Part shown: one piece after another, positions 1 to 8,023 of the stretch
How the letters are laid out: each line of letters opens with the position of its first letter
Numbering within the stretch: the first letter of the stretch is position 1
From: an uncultured bacterium
GTDB lineage: Bacteria > Bacillota > Clostridia > Lachnospirales > Lachnospiraceae
Assembly (NCBI GenBank): GCA_946543095.1
Contig: CAMNLO010000002.1
Coordinates: 1-18,914, forward strand
DNA length: 18,914 nucleotides
Reading direction: 5' to 3'
Notes under the pieces: model-generated
Databases searched by the model: none
Seen by the model: only the letters and a program-made list of their open reading frames with translations
What the model was told of the DNA's origin: nothing
Translations under genes and position numbers: made by a program

Positions 1-123
1 GATGCCAAAGGCCGTGCACAGGTGTTCCGGGAGGTCTTAGACAGCGTTCAGAAGGAATTCCCGGAATACACCATCCGGGCGGTAATGGACACGGATTTTA
101 CGGAAGAAAGCAGGGAAAGCTGA
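1..123 (+). CDS. C-terminal fragment, probable cation-efflux (CDF) family transporter
   Basis: The reading frame is open from base 1 and gives 40 residues before a TGA at 121-123; the start lies outside the window. The tail reads as a helix followed by a strand ending in IRAVMDTDF and an acidic terminus. That resembles the cytoplasmic C-terminal domain of clostridial cation diffusion facilitator transporters, where a 'KEFPEYxI...LDxD' type ending is common; this is recalled family resemblance, not an alignment. The stop codon overlaps the start of the TetR gene (TGATG), so the two are probably co-transcribed, and transporter plus TetR repressor is a common local pairing. Too little sequence is present to be sure of the family. 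Confidence 0.45.
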   Translation, partial: DAKGRAQVFREVLDSVQKEFPEYTIRAVMDTDFTEESRES

Positions 124-737
124 TGGCAGAGCGGGAAATGAAGATGTCAACAAAAGAACGGATCCTGGAGGAAGCCCTGGCACTGTTTGCGGAGAGAGGT
201 TATAACGGAACGGGGGTGGATCTGATAGCGGAGCGGGTCGGCATCAAGGGACCGTCGCTGTACAAGCATTTCAAAGGGAAAGAGGATATCCTGAACAGCC
301 TCATCGATAAGGCGGAGGAACGGTATAACGAGACCTTCGGCTCCGAGGATAATCTGGGCCCCATTCCCAAAAGCAAGGAGGAATTCGTCCGCCAGGCCCT
401 GGGAAGGATCGAATTCTCCATGAAGGATCCCATGATCCGGCGGATCCGGATGTTTCTGGTCCAGGAACAGTTCCGGAATGAGAGACTTGCAAAGATCACC
501 ACCAGCCATCAGGTGGACGGGCTTCAGAGGATGTATGTGAAGATCATCCGCGGGATGATGGAGGAGGGGTTCTTTAAGAAGGATGATCCCGAGATGCTGG
601 CCATGGAGACCACGGCTCCCGTGGTCATCATGATGGCGAAGGCGGACAGACAGCCCGGATGCGAGGACGAGATCCTTGCCGTGATCGAACGATATCTCAG
701 TCATTTCTGCGACGAATATATGGATTGCAATCCGTAG
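123..737 (+). CDS. TetR/AcrR-family transcriptional regulator
   Basis: This 204-residue protein has the length and architecture of a TetR-family DNA-binding repressor. Residues about 10-57 form the N-terminal helix-turn-helix domain: TKERILEEALALFAERGY, then an IAERVGIKGPSLYKHFKGKE recognition segment with the typical LYxHFxxKE ending. The remaining helices form the ligand-binding and dimerisation domain, whose inducer cannot be predicted. The chosen ATG overlaps the upstream stop (TGATG) and has AGGGA about 8 bases before it. ATG codons at 138 and 144 would also keep the whole HTH, so the exact start is uncertain. It probably controls the upstream transporter, the kinase operon that begins 87 bases downstream, or both; the first is the more usual arrangement. 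Confidence 0.9.
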   Translation: MAEREMKMSTKERILEEALALFAERGYNGTGVDLIAERVGIKGPSLYKHFKGKEDILNSLIDKAEERYNETFGSEDNLGPIPKSKEEFVRQALGRIEFSMKDPMIRRIRMFLVQEQFRNERLAKITTSHQVDGLQRMYVKIIRGMMEEGFFKKDDPEMLAMETTAPVVIMMAKADRQPGCEDEILAVIERYLSHFCDEYMDCNP

Positions 738-761
738 GCAATCACGATAAACTAATCATAA

Positions 762-773
762 GTATGCACATAC
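762..773. promoter_or_regulatory. Inverted repeat, candidate repressor operator
   Basis: The bases read GTATG-CA-CATAC, a perfect 5-base inverted repeat with a 2-base centre. It ends 16 bases before the TATACT, so it overlaps the place where a -35 box would sit, which is where a TetR-type repressor would bind. The arms are short for a TetR operator, so this is a candidate only. Confidence 0.3.
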
Positions 774-789
774 GCCGGTTTTGCTTGTG

Positions 790-795
790 TATACT
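790..795 (+). promoter_or_regulatory. Candidate -10 box for the histidine kinase operon
   Basis: TATACT matches the sigma-A -10 consensus at five of six bases, is immediately preceded by TGTG, and lies 29 bases before the chosen ATG at 825. No good -35 is seen at 16-18 bases upstream (the region reads about CACATA), so the promoter may be weak or activator-dependent. Confidence 0.4.
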
Positions 796-811
796 AATGC
801 TTTGGTTTATT

Positions 812-815
812 GAGG
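812..815 (+). promoter_or_regulatory. Ribosome-binding site that fixes the kinase start
   Basis: GAGG lies 9 bases before the ATG at 825. It falls inside the first codons of the longer reading frame that begins with TTG at 810, which argues for initiation at 825 rather than 810. Confidence 0.6.
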
Positions 816-824
816 TTTTGCTCT

Positions 825-3467
825 ATGGAAGTACAAAAGAAACAGGTGCTCTCAAACAGCAGGGACAGGGGGATGTTCCCTGTCTTTGCTGCGGTCTTTA
901 TCAGCTTTCTTCTGGCCATCGTGGTCTCCATCTACTCTCTGACAATGCTTGCGAGAGAGAACACAAAGGAGATCGATACGATGCTGACCTATCGCATCTA
1001 TGATTTCATCTCCAGCAGCTTAAACGAACCCATTACCGTCTCCCAGACCATGGCCTGCGATAAGTTCCTCTCGGATTTTCTCATGCGGGAGGATGAGCTT
1101 TCGGAAGAAGAAGCCGTGCGGATCATGCAGAGCTATCTGAACAGCATGAAGGAGGGACTGCACTACGATTCGGTCTTTCTCGTATCTGAAAACAGCAGAC
1201 GTTATTATACCTATGAGGGGTTCAATAAGGTGGTAAGACCGGAGACGGATCCCCATGATATCTGGTACTCCCTGTTTGTGGAAATGAACAAGCCCTATGA
1301 TCTGGATGTGGACACCGATGAGGTAAACCAGGGAAATTGGACGGTTTTTGTCAACGCCCGTATCGAGGATGAGAAGGGAAAGCTCCTTGGGGTATGCGGC
1401 GTGGGCGTTGTAATGACCAGCCTTCAGGACCTCTTTACCACCTGTGAGCAGGAATATAATGTGAAGGTCAATCTGGTGGACGGGGACGGCCTTGTGCAGG
1501 TGGACACCGAGGATATCAATATCGAGAACGCCTGGCTGGATCCGGAGGTTTTAAGCGAGGATGAAACGGACAGATATACCTACCGGATTCTGGACAACGG
1601 CGATTTCTCCGTCACAAAATATGTGGAATACCTGGGGTGGTATCTTGTGGTCAGAAGCAAGCCCACTTCCATCAGTCAGGAATTCACCGACATCATCTTC
1701 CTGAACATCTTCCTGTTCCTTATCGTTATGGGGCTCCTGATCCTGACTCTGGCAGTGATCATGATCCGCTCTAAAAAAGCCAGAGATGACAGGGAAAAGC
1801 TGCTGATCGTGTCGGAACGGGCAATGGCGGCCAGTGATGCAAAATCCTCCTTCCTTTCCAATATGTCCCATGAGATCCGGACCCCCATCAATGCGATCCT
1901 GGGAATGAACGAGATGATCTTACGAGAGTCGGAGGATGAGAAGATCCTGGAATACTCCTGCAGCATCCGGGATTCGGGCCGGACCCTTCTGTTTTTGATC
2001 AACAGCATCCTGGATCTTTCCAAGATCGAGGAAGGGAAGATGAAGATCGTTCCCGTGGAATACGGGACTGCAGCCATGATAAACTCTCTTGTGGCGTCAG
2101 TGCTGCAGCGGGCGAAGGACAAGGGACTGGAGTTTTCCGCAGAGGTGGATCATAACCTTCCTTCCAGGCTCTATGGCGATGATGTCCGGCTCTCCCAGGT
2201 CATCCTGAATCTTCTGACCAATGCCGTGAAATACACGGATTCCGGCAGTGTCCGTCTGATCCTCGGAAAAAAGGGACAGGAGGGGAAGGAGATCGGCCTC
2301 TATGTGGCAGTGGAGGACACCGGTATCGGTATTAAGGATGAGGACAGGGAAAAACTCTTTGAATCCTTTGAGCGGCTGGATGAAGTAAAGAATCACGGCA
2401 TCGAAGGAACGGGGCTTGGGATGTCCATCGTGACGAATCTTTTGAAGATGATGGGCAGTCATATAGAGCTGAAAAGCGAATACGGCAAGGGCTCCGTATT
2501 CAGCTTCGTGATCCGCCAGGGGATCGTGGACGAAACCCCCATCGGGGATTATTCAGCAAACCAGGCCATGATCCGTAACGGGGAGAGGACTGAGACCATA
2601 AGAGCCGAACAGGCGAAGGTCCTGGTGGTGGATGACAACGAGATGAACCTGAAGGTGTCGGCGAATCTCCTTTCCCTTTTCGGGATCACACCCCGCCTTG
2701 CATCCTCCGGATATGAAGCCATGGAATGGGTGAAGAAAGAGCATTACCATCTGATCCTTTTGGATCATATGATGCCGAAGCTGGACGGCACGGAAACCCT
2801 TGCGCTCATGGAAAAGGAAAAGCTTCTGCCTGATGATACCGCAGTGGCAGCCCTCACTGCCAATGCCATTATCGGCGCCAGGGAACAGTACCTTGCAGCA
2901 GGCTTTGACGACTATCTTTCCAAGCCCATTGAGCTGGGTGAGCTGGAGAACCTCTTAAGGCACTGGCTCCCGGCGGATATCATTGACAGTGCCGTGAAGG
3001 GGAAACAGAAGGAAGAAAATGATGAAGAGATCTTCGAATTTGCTCCCGACGAGGAGGATGGATCCGAGGAAGAAGCCGCCGGGAAGCCGGAGGCATCCGG
3101 CTCAGAAGATCCCATGGAACAGCTGAAAGCCCTGGGGCTGGATACGGAGGCCGGCATCCGCTATTGCGGAGGTGATCAGAGTTTTTATCTGGAAATGATC
3201 GGGGATTACGTGATTACCCATGAGCAGAAGACAGCGGAATTGAACGAGAGCTTTCAAAGCGGTGAATGGCATGACTTTGAAGTGGGGATCCATGCTTTAA
3301 AGAGCACCTCCAAGACCATAGGGGCATCGGGACTTTCCGAGCGGGCCCTGAAGCTGGAGAATGCGGCGGAGAAGCAGGAGGCGGACTATATCAGAGGAAA
3401 TTATCCCGTGTTCCTGACGGAGTACAGGGATCTTGTGCAGAGCCTGAAGGAGATCGCAGATCCATAA
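825..3467 (+). CDS. dCache hybrid sensor histidine kinase (HisKA-HATPase-REC-HPt)
   Basis: This 880-residue membrane-bound hybrid kinase senses an external signal and passes phosphate along an internal His-Asp-His relay. A transmembrane helix at about 17-43 and another at about 291-313 bracket a periplasm-type extracellular dCache domain with features such as the GVCGVGV strand. The cytoplasmic part has HisKA with phospho-accepting H349 in MSHEIRTPIN, a HATPase domain (N466, DTGIGIK, GTGLGMS), a receiver domain with D647 in LLDHMMP, an acidic linker, and a C-terminal HPt domain with H823 in HALKS. All key residues are intact. The gene opens a long same-strand run and is followed after 13 bases by an HD-GYP response regulator, the likely receiver of the HPt phosphate. 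The ligand is unknown. The cytoplasmic half is strongly similar to that of the kinase at 4519-7197. Confidence 0.93.
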   Translation: MEVQKKQVLSNSRDRGMFPVFAAVFISFLLAIVVSIYSLTMLARENTKEIDTMLTYRIYDFISSSLNEPITVSQTMACDKFLSDFLMREDELSEEEAVRIMQSYLNSMKEGLHYDSVFLVSENSRRYYTYEGFNKVVRPETDPHDIWYSLFVEMNKPYDLDVDTDEVNQGNWTVFVNARIEDEKGKLLGVCGVGVVMTSLQDLFTTCEQEYNVKVNLVDGDGLVQVDTEDINIENAWLDPEVLSEDETDRYTYRILDNGDFSVTKYVEYLGWYLVVRSKPTSISQEFTDIIFLNIFLFLIVMGLLILTLAVIMIRSKKARDDREKLLIVSERAMAASDAKSSFLSNMSHEIRTPINAILGMNEMILRESEDEKILEYSCSIRDSGRTLLFLINSILDLSKIEEGKMKIVPVEYGTAAMINSLVASVLQRAKDKGLEFSAEVDHNLPSRLYGDDVRLSQVILNLLTNAVKYTDSGSVRLILGKKGQEGKEIGLYVAVEDTGIGIKDEDREKLFESFERLDEVKNHGIEGTGLGMSIVTNLLKMMGSHIELKSEYGKGSVFSFVIRQGIVDETPIGDYSANQAMIRNGERTETIRAEQAKVLVVDDNEMNLKVSANLLSLFGITPRLASSGYEAMEWVKKEHYHLILLDHMMPKLDGTETLALMEKEKLLPDDTAVAALTANAIIGAREQYLAAGFDDYLSKPIELGELENLLRHWLPADIIDSAVKGKQKEENDEEIFEFAPDEEDGSEEEAAGKPEASGSEDPMEQLKALGLDTEAGIRYCGGDQSFYLEMIGDYVITHEQKTAELNESFQSGEWHDFEVGIHALKSTSKTIGASGLSERALKLENAAEKQEADYIRGNYPVFLTEYRDLVQSLKEIADP
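1863..1895 (+). repeat. 33-base exact match between the two kinase genes (copy 1)
   Basis: This segment encodes the H-box MSHEIRTPINA and is identical, base for base, to 5602-5634. Further exact stretches include 2355-2380 with 6094-6119 (26 bases, HATPase F box) and 2611-2632 with 6353-6374 (22 bases, start of REC). The identity includes synonymous positions, which suggests recent duplication or gene conversion of the cytoplasmic module rather than protein conservation alone. Confidence 0.85.
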
Positions 3468-3470
3468 GAC

Positions 3471-3475
3471 GGAGG
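3471..3475 (+). promoter_or_regulatory. Ribosome-binding site of the HD-GYP gene
   Basis: GGAGG lies 5 bases before the ATG at 3481. A GTG at 3475 in the same frame overlaps the site itself and so is an unlikely start. Confidence 0.7.
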
Positions 3476-3480
3476 TGAGC

Positions 3481-4488
3481 ATGGCAGACTGGGTGATGGT
3501 GGTGGATGATGACGAAACAAACCTGAAAATGGCGGGCCATATCTTAAGCAAGGCGAAGATGCGGGTCACGGCCATGAAGTCCGGGTATGCTCTTCTGGAC
3601 TATATCCGGGAGAAGGAGACCCCGGACCTGATCCTTCTGGATGTGAAGATGCCGGAAATGGACGGCTTTGAGACCTTAAGCGCCCTGAGAACGCTGGAGA
3701 AGGGCAGGAACATCCCGGTGATCTTTCTGACGGCGGACGACAAGGAAGGCACGGAGGTGAAGGGGCTCAGCCTGGGAGCCATGGACTTCATTAAAAAGCC
3801 CTTTGTGCCGGAGGTGCTGACCCTCAGGGTGCGCCATATGATCGATCTGGACCACCTGCAGAGAAATCTGGCCAATGAGGTGGAAAAAAAGACCAGGGAA
3901 AACCAGAGGCTGTTCGTACACGTGGTCTCTTCCCTGGCTTCCGCCATTGACGCCAAGGACGCCTACACCAACGGTCATTCCGGCCGGGTGGCGGAATATT
4001 CCAGGGAGATCGCCAGACGGGCGGGATACCCCTCTGAGGAGGTGGAAGCCGTATACATGATGGGGCTTTTGCATGACGTGGGAAAGATCGGGATCCCCGA
4101 TGCCGTGATCAATAAACCATCCGGGCTCACGGATGAGGAATACGAGCTCATCAAGACCCATCCTGTGCTGGGCGCAAGGATTCTGGGGAAGATCCGGGAA
4201 ATGCCGAGGCTTGCCAACGGCGCCAGGTGGCATCATGAGCGATACGACGGGCTTGGCTATCCCGACGGGCTGAAGGGGGAGGATATCCCGGTGGAAGCCA
4301 GGATCATCGCGGTGGCGGATGCCTATGACACCATGACCAGCCGCAGAAGCTACAGAGACCCTCTTCCCCAGGGGATCGTGAGAGAAGAGATCGAAAAGGG
4401 AGCGGGGACCCAGTTTGATCCCCGGTTCGCACAGATCATGCTGGAAATGATCGATGAGGATACGGAATACAGGATGCGCGAAGAGTAG
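3481..4488 (+). CDS. Response regulator REC-HD-GYP, predicted c-di-GMP phosphodiesterase
   Basis: The 335-residue cytoplasmic protein has an N-terminal receiver domain (VVDDDETN acidic pocket at 7-14, phosphoacceptor D54 in LLDVKMP, T84, K106 in KKPF), a short linking helix, and an HD-GYP domain. The HD-GYP domain retains the metal-binding and signature residues: H166 (NGHSGRV), H198-D199 (LLHDVGK), H227, H251-H252, GYP at 259-261 followed by DG, and the ADAYDTMTSRRSYR stretch. Proteins of this type hydrolyse cyclic di-GMP to pGpG and GMP. Phosphorylation by one or both flanking hybrid kinases, through their HPt domains, probably controls activity. It lies between them with 13- and 30-base gaps. 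No signal peptide or membrane segment is present, and nothing catalytic appears to be missing. Confidence 0.93.
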   Translation: MADWVMVVDDDETNLKMAGHILSKAKMRVTAMKSGYALLDYIREKETPDLILLDVKMPEMDGFETLSALRTLEKGRNIPVIFLTADDKEGTEVKGLSLGAMDFIKKPFVPEVLTLRVRHMIDLDHLQRNLANEVEKKTRENQRLFVHVVSSLASAIDAKDAYTNGHSGRVAEYSREIARRAGYPSEEVEAVYMMGLLHDVGKIGIPDAVINKPSGLTDEEYELIKTHPVLGARILGKIREMPRLANGARWHHERYDGLGYPDGLKGEDIPVEARIIAVADAYDTMTSRRSYRDPLPQGIVREEIEKGAGTQFDPRFAQIMLEMIDEDTEYRMREE

Positions 4489-4518
4489 CGTGAATGCTTT
4501 GAGTGAGGAAATACCGGA

Positions 4519-7197
4519 ATGTGGATCGTGAACTGTCTTCTGCTGATCGCCGGGACTGTGGCGGCGGTCTGCGGCATCAGCTTTTTGATCAGAAACAGGG
4601 AAGCTTCGGGAAATATCCGTTTTATCATATTTTCTTATGGCATCACATCGGCGGTCTGGTGTCTGTTTTTCGGCCTGATCGGCTTTTGTGAGGACTTTGG
4701 GCTCTGCAATCTCTTCCGGAAGCTGGGAGACGTGGGAGTCGTTTCCTTTCTGATCACGGAGACCTTTCTGATCACGGACATCTCCGGCATCAGCAAACAG
4801 GCTTCTAAGCTCATCAAGCTCCTGTCCATCCTTGCGGGAGCCGTGGATCTGTGGTTTTTCAGCAGAGAGAATGTGGACATGTTTGTGAGGATCGGCGGAT
4901 GGACCACCTGGATGGCGGATCCTTCTCCTGCCGGCGTCTTCAACAGGTCTGTGCACAGCGTATATGTGATCCTGTCCTTTTCCACGCTGTTTTGCCTGGG
5001 GATCATCTGGCTGAAGAACAGCAAAGTGCAAAGGATGCGGAGCTTTCTGTATAAGGTGTTTGTGGCCAATTTCGGCATCCTGTTCTTTGCCATCCCGGAC
5101 ACCTATCTGCCCTTCATCGGCAAAGCGGCAGTGCCCACCTCCGGCATCGGAGCGGCCCTGTGCGGCATTCTCATGTGGTATGGGGCCACAAAGCTGGGCT
5201 TCTTTGATATCCGCATGGGGAATATCCGGGACCGGCTCTTTGACTTTATCGAAGCAGGTGTTATTGTTCTGGACACGGACAGGAAGATCGCCATGCTGAA
5301 CCGGTATTCCGGAAAGCTGGCGGGGGAACGCACCCTGTATGGCTGCGGTCTGGAAGAGCTCTTTGACATCTCCAGAGAGGATGCGGTGAAAATGTCCGAG
5401 GTCTCCGAGGATGATATCTTCAGCACCAGGCTGTTCAGCAGGGACAAGACCAAGGTGTATTCCGTCAGGATAAGCGCCATCAAGGACAGCTACAATGAGG
5501 TGTTCTGCTTCCTGTGCGTGTTCGTGGATGTCACGGAGGAGGCGGAGGCAGTCACCCGTTATGAGATCGCAAACCGGGCCAAGAGCAGGTTTTTGGCCCA
5601 GATGTCCCATGAGATCCGGACCCCCATCAATGCGGTTCTGGGGATGAATGAGATGATCCTCAGGGAGTCCGACAATGAGGATATCCTCTCCTACGCGGAG
5701 AGCATTGATTCCGCGGGGAATACGCTGCTGTCCCTGATCAACAGCATTCTGGATTTTTCCAAGATCGAGGACGGCAAGATGGATATCGTGCCGGTGCGCT
5801 ATGACACGGCCTCCTTTATCAATGATCTGTCCACCGCCATTCTGCAGAGAGCGGATGCCAGGGGCCTGGCGTTTTTCCTGAATGTGGACCCTGAGCTTCC
5901 CTGTGCGCTCATCGGGGATGATATCAGGCTTTCCCAGGTGATCAATAATCTTCTGACCAATGCGGTGAAGTACACGGAAAAGGGCAGTGTGACCCTTGCG
6001 ATCCATGTGGAGGAGAAGACGGATCATCTGGTGACATTCCGGGTCAGCGTCCGGGACACCGGCATCGGGATTAAGGCGGAGGACAGGGACAAGCTCTTTG
6101 AATCCTTTGAGCGGCTGGACGAGATCAGAAACCACAGCATTGAGGGCACGGGCCTCGGAATGTCTATCGTGACAAGCCTTCTGGAGCTGATGGACAGCAG
6201 GCTGGAGCTGGACAGCACCTATGGGGAGGGCTCCGATTTTTCCTTTGTGGTTTCCCAGCAGATCGCGGATGAGACCCCCATCGGAGATTATCAGAAACGG
6301 CTGCTTTCCGTGATCCGCAGGGGAAAGCAGGAGGAGATGATCAAAGCCCCGAAGGCGAAGGTCCTGGTGGTGGACGACAATGATATGAACCTGAAGGTGG
6401 CTGCCAATCTCTTAAAGCTTTGTGCCATCCGGCCGGACAAGGCTGTCTCCGGGGCGGAGACGATCCGGTATATGAAGGAGCGCCGCTACGACATCGTGTT
6501 CCTGGATCATATGATGCCGGGGATGGACGGCGTGGAGACCTTAAAGAGACTGAAGGCGGAAGCACTGGTGCCGGAGGGCACCGCCATCATCGCCCTGACG
6601 GCAAACGCCGTGGTGGGCGCCAGGGAAGCCTATCTGGAAGCCGGCTTCGATGATTATCTTTCCAAGCCCATCGAGATCAAAAAGCTGGTGGAAAAGCTGA
6701 AGGAATATCTGCCGGAGGAAGCCTACGGGGAGGAAGAGGAGGAGAGCCGGCCTCCGAAAAAAGAGCCGGAGATCCTGGAATTCTTTCCGGAGGAGGATGA
6801 TGAGACAAATCAGGAGGAGGCGCCCCATCTGGAGGGGGCAGGCCTCATGGCAGCAGGCATCGATCTGGTAAGCGGCATGAATTACTGTGCAAATGACAAG
6901 GACCTGTATGCGGAAATGCTGACGGAGTTTGTCGATACCGAAAGGGAAAAGCTGGACAACCTGGACACGATGTATGTGGAGAGCAGCTGGCACGATTACG
7001 AGATCCTGGTGCATGCGATGAAGTCAAACGCCAGGATGATCGGGGCCCAAGGGCTGTCCGAGCAGGCAAGGGCGCTGGAGGAGGCGGCGGAACGGGGGGA
7101 TACCTCTTTTATCAGGGCCCATCACGAGGAATTCCTGTCAGCCTCGGATGCCATCACGGACACCATAAAGAAGTATCTGAGGGGGGAGATCTCCTGA
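4519..7197 (+). CDS. 7TM-PAS hybrid sensor histidine kinase (HisKA-HATPase-REC-HPt)
   Basis: This 892-residue kinase begins with about seven hydrophobic helices in residues 3-227, like the 7TM sensor region of some Firmicute histidine kinases, with no large extracellular domain. A PAS-like domain follows at about 231-345 (FIEAGVIVLDTDRKIAMLN). Then come HisKA with H364 (MSHEIRTPIN), HATPase (LTNAVKYT, DTGIGIK, GTGLGMS), REC with D663 (FLDHMMPGMDG), an acidic linker and HPt with H832 (HAMKS). All phospho-relay residues are present. The cytoplasmic part is a close paralogue of the kinase at 825-3467, so the two differ mainly in what they sense. TGAGGA about 9 bases upstream supports the ATG at 4519. 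It is followed only 2 bases later by the TatD-like gene. Confidence 0.92.
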   Translation: MWIVNCLLLIAGTVAAVCGISFLIRNREASGNIRFIIFSYGITSAVWCLFFGLIGFCEDFGLCNLFRKLGDVGVVSFLITETFLITDISGISKQASKLIKLLSILAGAVDLWFFSRENVDMFVRIGGWTTWMADPSPAGVFNRSVHSVYVILSFSTLFCLGIIWLKNSKVQRMRSFLYKVFVANFGILFFAIPDTYLPFIGKAAVPTSGIGAALCGILMWYGATKLGFFDIRMGNIRDRLFDFIEAGVIVLDTDRKIAMLNRYSGKLAGERTLYGCGLEELFDISREDAVKMSEVSEDDIFSTRLFSRDKTKVYSVRISAIKDSYNEVFCFLCVFVDVTEEAEAVTRYEIANRAKSRFLAQMSHEIRTPINAVLGMNEMILRESDNEDILSYAESIDSAGNTLLSLINSILDFSKIEDGKMDIVPVRYDTASFINDLSTAILQRADARGLAFFLNVDPELPCALIGDDIRLSQVINNLLTNAVKYTEKGSVTLAIHVEEKTDHLVTFRVSVRDTGIGIKAEDRDKLFESFERLDEIRNHSIEGTGLGMSIVTSLLELMDSRLELDSTYGEGSDFSFVVSQQIADETPIGDYQKRLLSVIRRGKQEEMIKAPKAKVLVVDDNDMNLKVAANLLKLCAIRPDKAVSGAETIRYMKERRYDIVFLDHMMPGMDGVETLKRLKAEALVPEGTAIIALTANAVVGAREAYLEAGFDDYLSKPIEIKKLVEKLKEYLPEEAYGEEEEESRPPKKEPEILEFFPEEDDETNQEEAPHLEGAGLMAAGIDLVSGMNYCANDKDLYAEMLTEFVDTEREKLDNLDTMYVESSWHDYEILVHAMKSNARMIGAQGLSEQARALEEAAERGDTSFIRAHHEEFLSASDAITDTIKKYLRGEIS
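5602..5634 (+). repeat. 33-base exact match between the two kinase genes (copy 2)
   Basis: Identical to 1863-1895, encoding the histidine box of the second kinase. It marks the paralogous cytoplasmic modules, which share several exact stretches above 20 bases. Confidence 0.85.
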
Positions 7198-7199
7198 GG

Positions 7200-8021
7200 A
7201 TGGAGCTTAGCTTATTTGACACCCACACCCACTACAACCATGCAAGCTACGCCCCCTTTCAGGACCGGGTCCTTATGGGGATCCGGGAGGGGGGCATAGG
7301 AGATGTGCTGGTGGCAGGCTATGATCTTATAAGCTCTCTTGCAGCCTGCATGATGAAAGAGCAATTTGAGGGCAGGGGGGATGCCTTTCCGCGGATCCAT
7401 GCGGCGGTGGGGATCCACCCGGAGTACCTCCCGAAGGATCCGGAAAAGGATCTGGCAGCCCTCAGGGCAATGATCGAGAAGTATCATCCCGCTGCCATAG
7501 GGGAGATGGGACTTCATTTTCCCAGGGGGAAACAGCTTACGGAGGACGTAAGAGCCCGGCAGATGGAGCTGTTTTTGCGGCAGCTTTCCCTTTGTGAGGA
7601 ATACGATCTGCCCGCTGTTCTGCATTTTGTTGGAGCAGCGGCGAAGGTTTATGGTATAATCGAAAGGCGTCCGCGTATCAGGGGGATCCTCCACGGGTTT
7701 ACAGGCTCCGCGGAAACAGCTGTTTGCTACGGAAAGGCTGGGTGGCTCATCGGCATCGGACCGGGGATCCTCAGGGAAAACGTGAAAAAGCTGAAGGAGG
7801 TCTGCAGGAGAGTCCCTGCGGAGTATCTGGTGGCGGAGACGGACTGTCCCTTCGGAGGCACCGGGATCCACAGTGTGGCAGAGGGGCGTCCGGATTCCCT
7901 GCAGCTGAAGGCGGTCATGGAAAAGATCGCGGAGTTAAAGGAAGAGAGTTTTGAAGAGGTCCAACGGACTTTGGGGGAAAACGCCCGAAGGATGCTGATA
8001 CATGGATACCGGGAGGAATGA
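7200..8021 (+). CDS. TatD-family metal-dependent hydrolase, divergent
   Basis: The 273-residue protein has TatD-family length and a full set of candidate metal ligands: H9 and H11 (FDTHTHYNH), E102 (IGEMGL), H142 (AVLHF), H165 (GILHGFTGS) and D215 (AETDCPF). TatD enzymes are TIM-barrel, Mg-dependent 3'-5' DNases; some relatives act on other substrates. This copy departs from the family at GEMGLHF (usually GExGLDY) and after the third histidine, where the usual 'HsRdA' is HFVGAAA, so the substrate is uncertain. Only 2 bases separate it from the kinase upstream, and its stop sits next to the following GNAT gene. A nuclease-like fold upstream of sbcDC would fit a DNA-processing theme, but that is inference. 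Confidence 0.8.
   Translation: MELSLFDTHTHYNHASYAPFQDRVLMGIREGGIGDVLVAGYDLISSLAACMMKEQFEGRGDAFPRIHAAVGIHPEYLPKDPEKDLAALRAMIEKYHPAAIGEMGLHFPRGKQLTEDVRARQMELFLRQLSLCEEYDLPAVLHFVGAAAKVYGIIERRPRIRGILHGFTGSAETAVCYGKAGWLIGIGPGILRENVKKLKEVCRRVPAEYLVAETDCPFGGTGIHSVAEGRPDSLQLKAVMEKIAELKEESFEEVQRTLGENARRMLIHGYREE
7652..7660 (+). promoter_or_regulatory. Candidate internal extended -10 promoter inside tatD
   Basis: The bases TGG-TATAAT form a perfect -10 hexamer with the extended TGn element. The best -35-like hexamer is TTGGAG at 7630-7635, at a long 19-base spacing. Transcription would start near 7667 and cover the GNAT, calpain, GNAT and sbcDC genes independently of the kinase promoter. The same TGGTATAAT occurs in the intergenic promoter at the right end of the window. 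Coding constraint or chance could also explain it. Confidence 0.4.
8011..8016 (+). promoter_or_regulatory. Ribosome-binding site that decides the start of the first GNAT gene
   Basis: GGGAGG is 7 bases before the ATG at 8024 but only 1 base before the in-frame ATG at 8018. Spacing therefore favours 8024. Confidence 0.6.
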
Positions 8022-8023
8022 GC

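Larger units (their letters stand above)
738..824. other. Intergenic region between the TetR gene and the kinase operon
   Basis: These 87 bases are clearly more AT-rich than the flanking genes. They contain a short inverted repeat (762-773), a -10-like TATACT (790-795) and the ribosome site of the first kinase gene. No stem-loop followed by a T run is visible, so read-through from the TetR gene cannot be excluded. Confidence 0.6.

Noticed and set aside
810..824. TTG start adding five residues to the first kinase
   Set aside because: The GAGG ribosome site lies within those codons and is well spaced for the ATG at 825.
659..1003. 114-residue plus-strand frame spanning the TetR-kinase gap
   Set aside because: It overlaps both the TetR 3' end and the kinase 5' end in another frame, has no family resemblance, and no ribosome site was seen.
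1455..1460. TATAAT inside the first kinase gene
   Set aside because: No TGn extension and no plausible -35; it falls on ordinary Tyr-Asn codons, so chance is the simpler explanation.
3676..6135. An 819-residue open frame on the minus strand opposite the HD-GYP and second kinase genes
   Set aside because: Its His/Asp/Gly/Gln-rich composition without domains is typical of the antisense of GC-rich coding DNA. The plus strand has two genes with intact catalytic motifs across the same bases.
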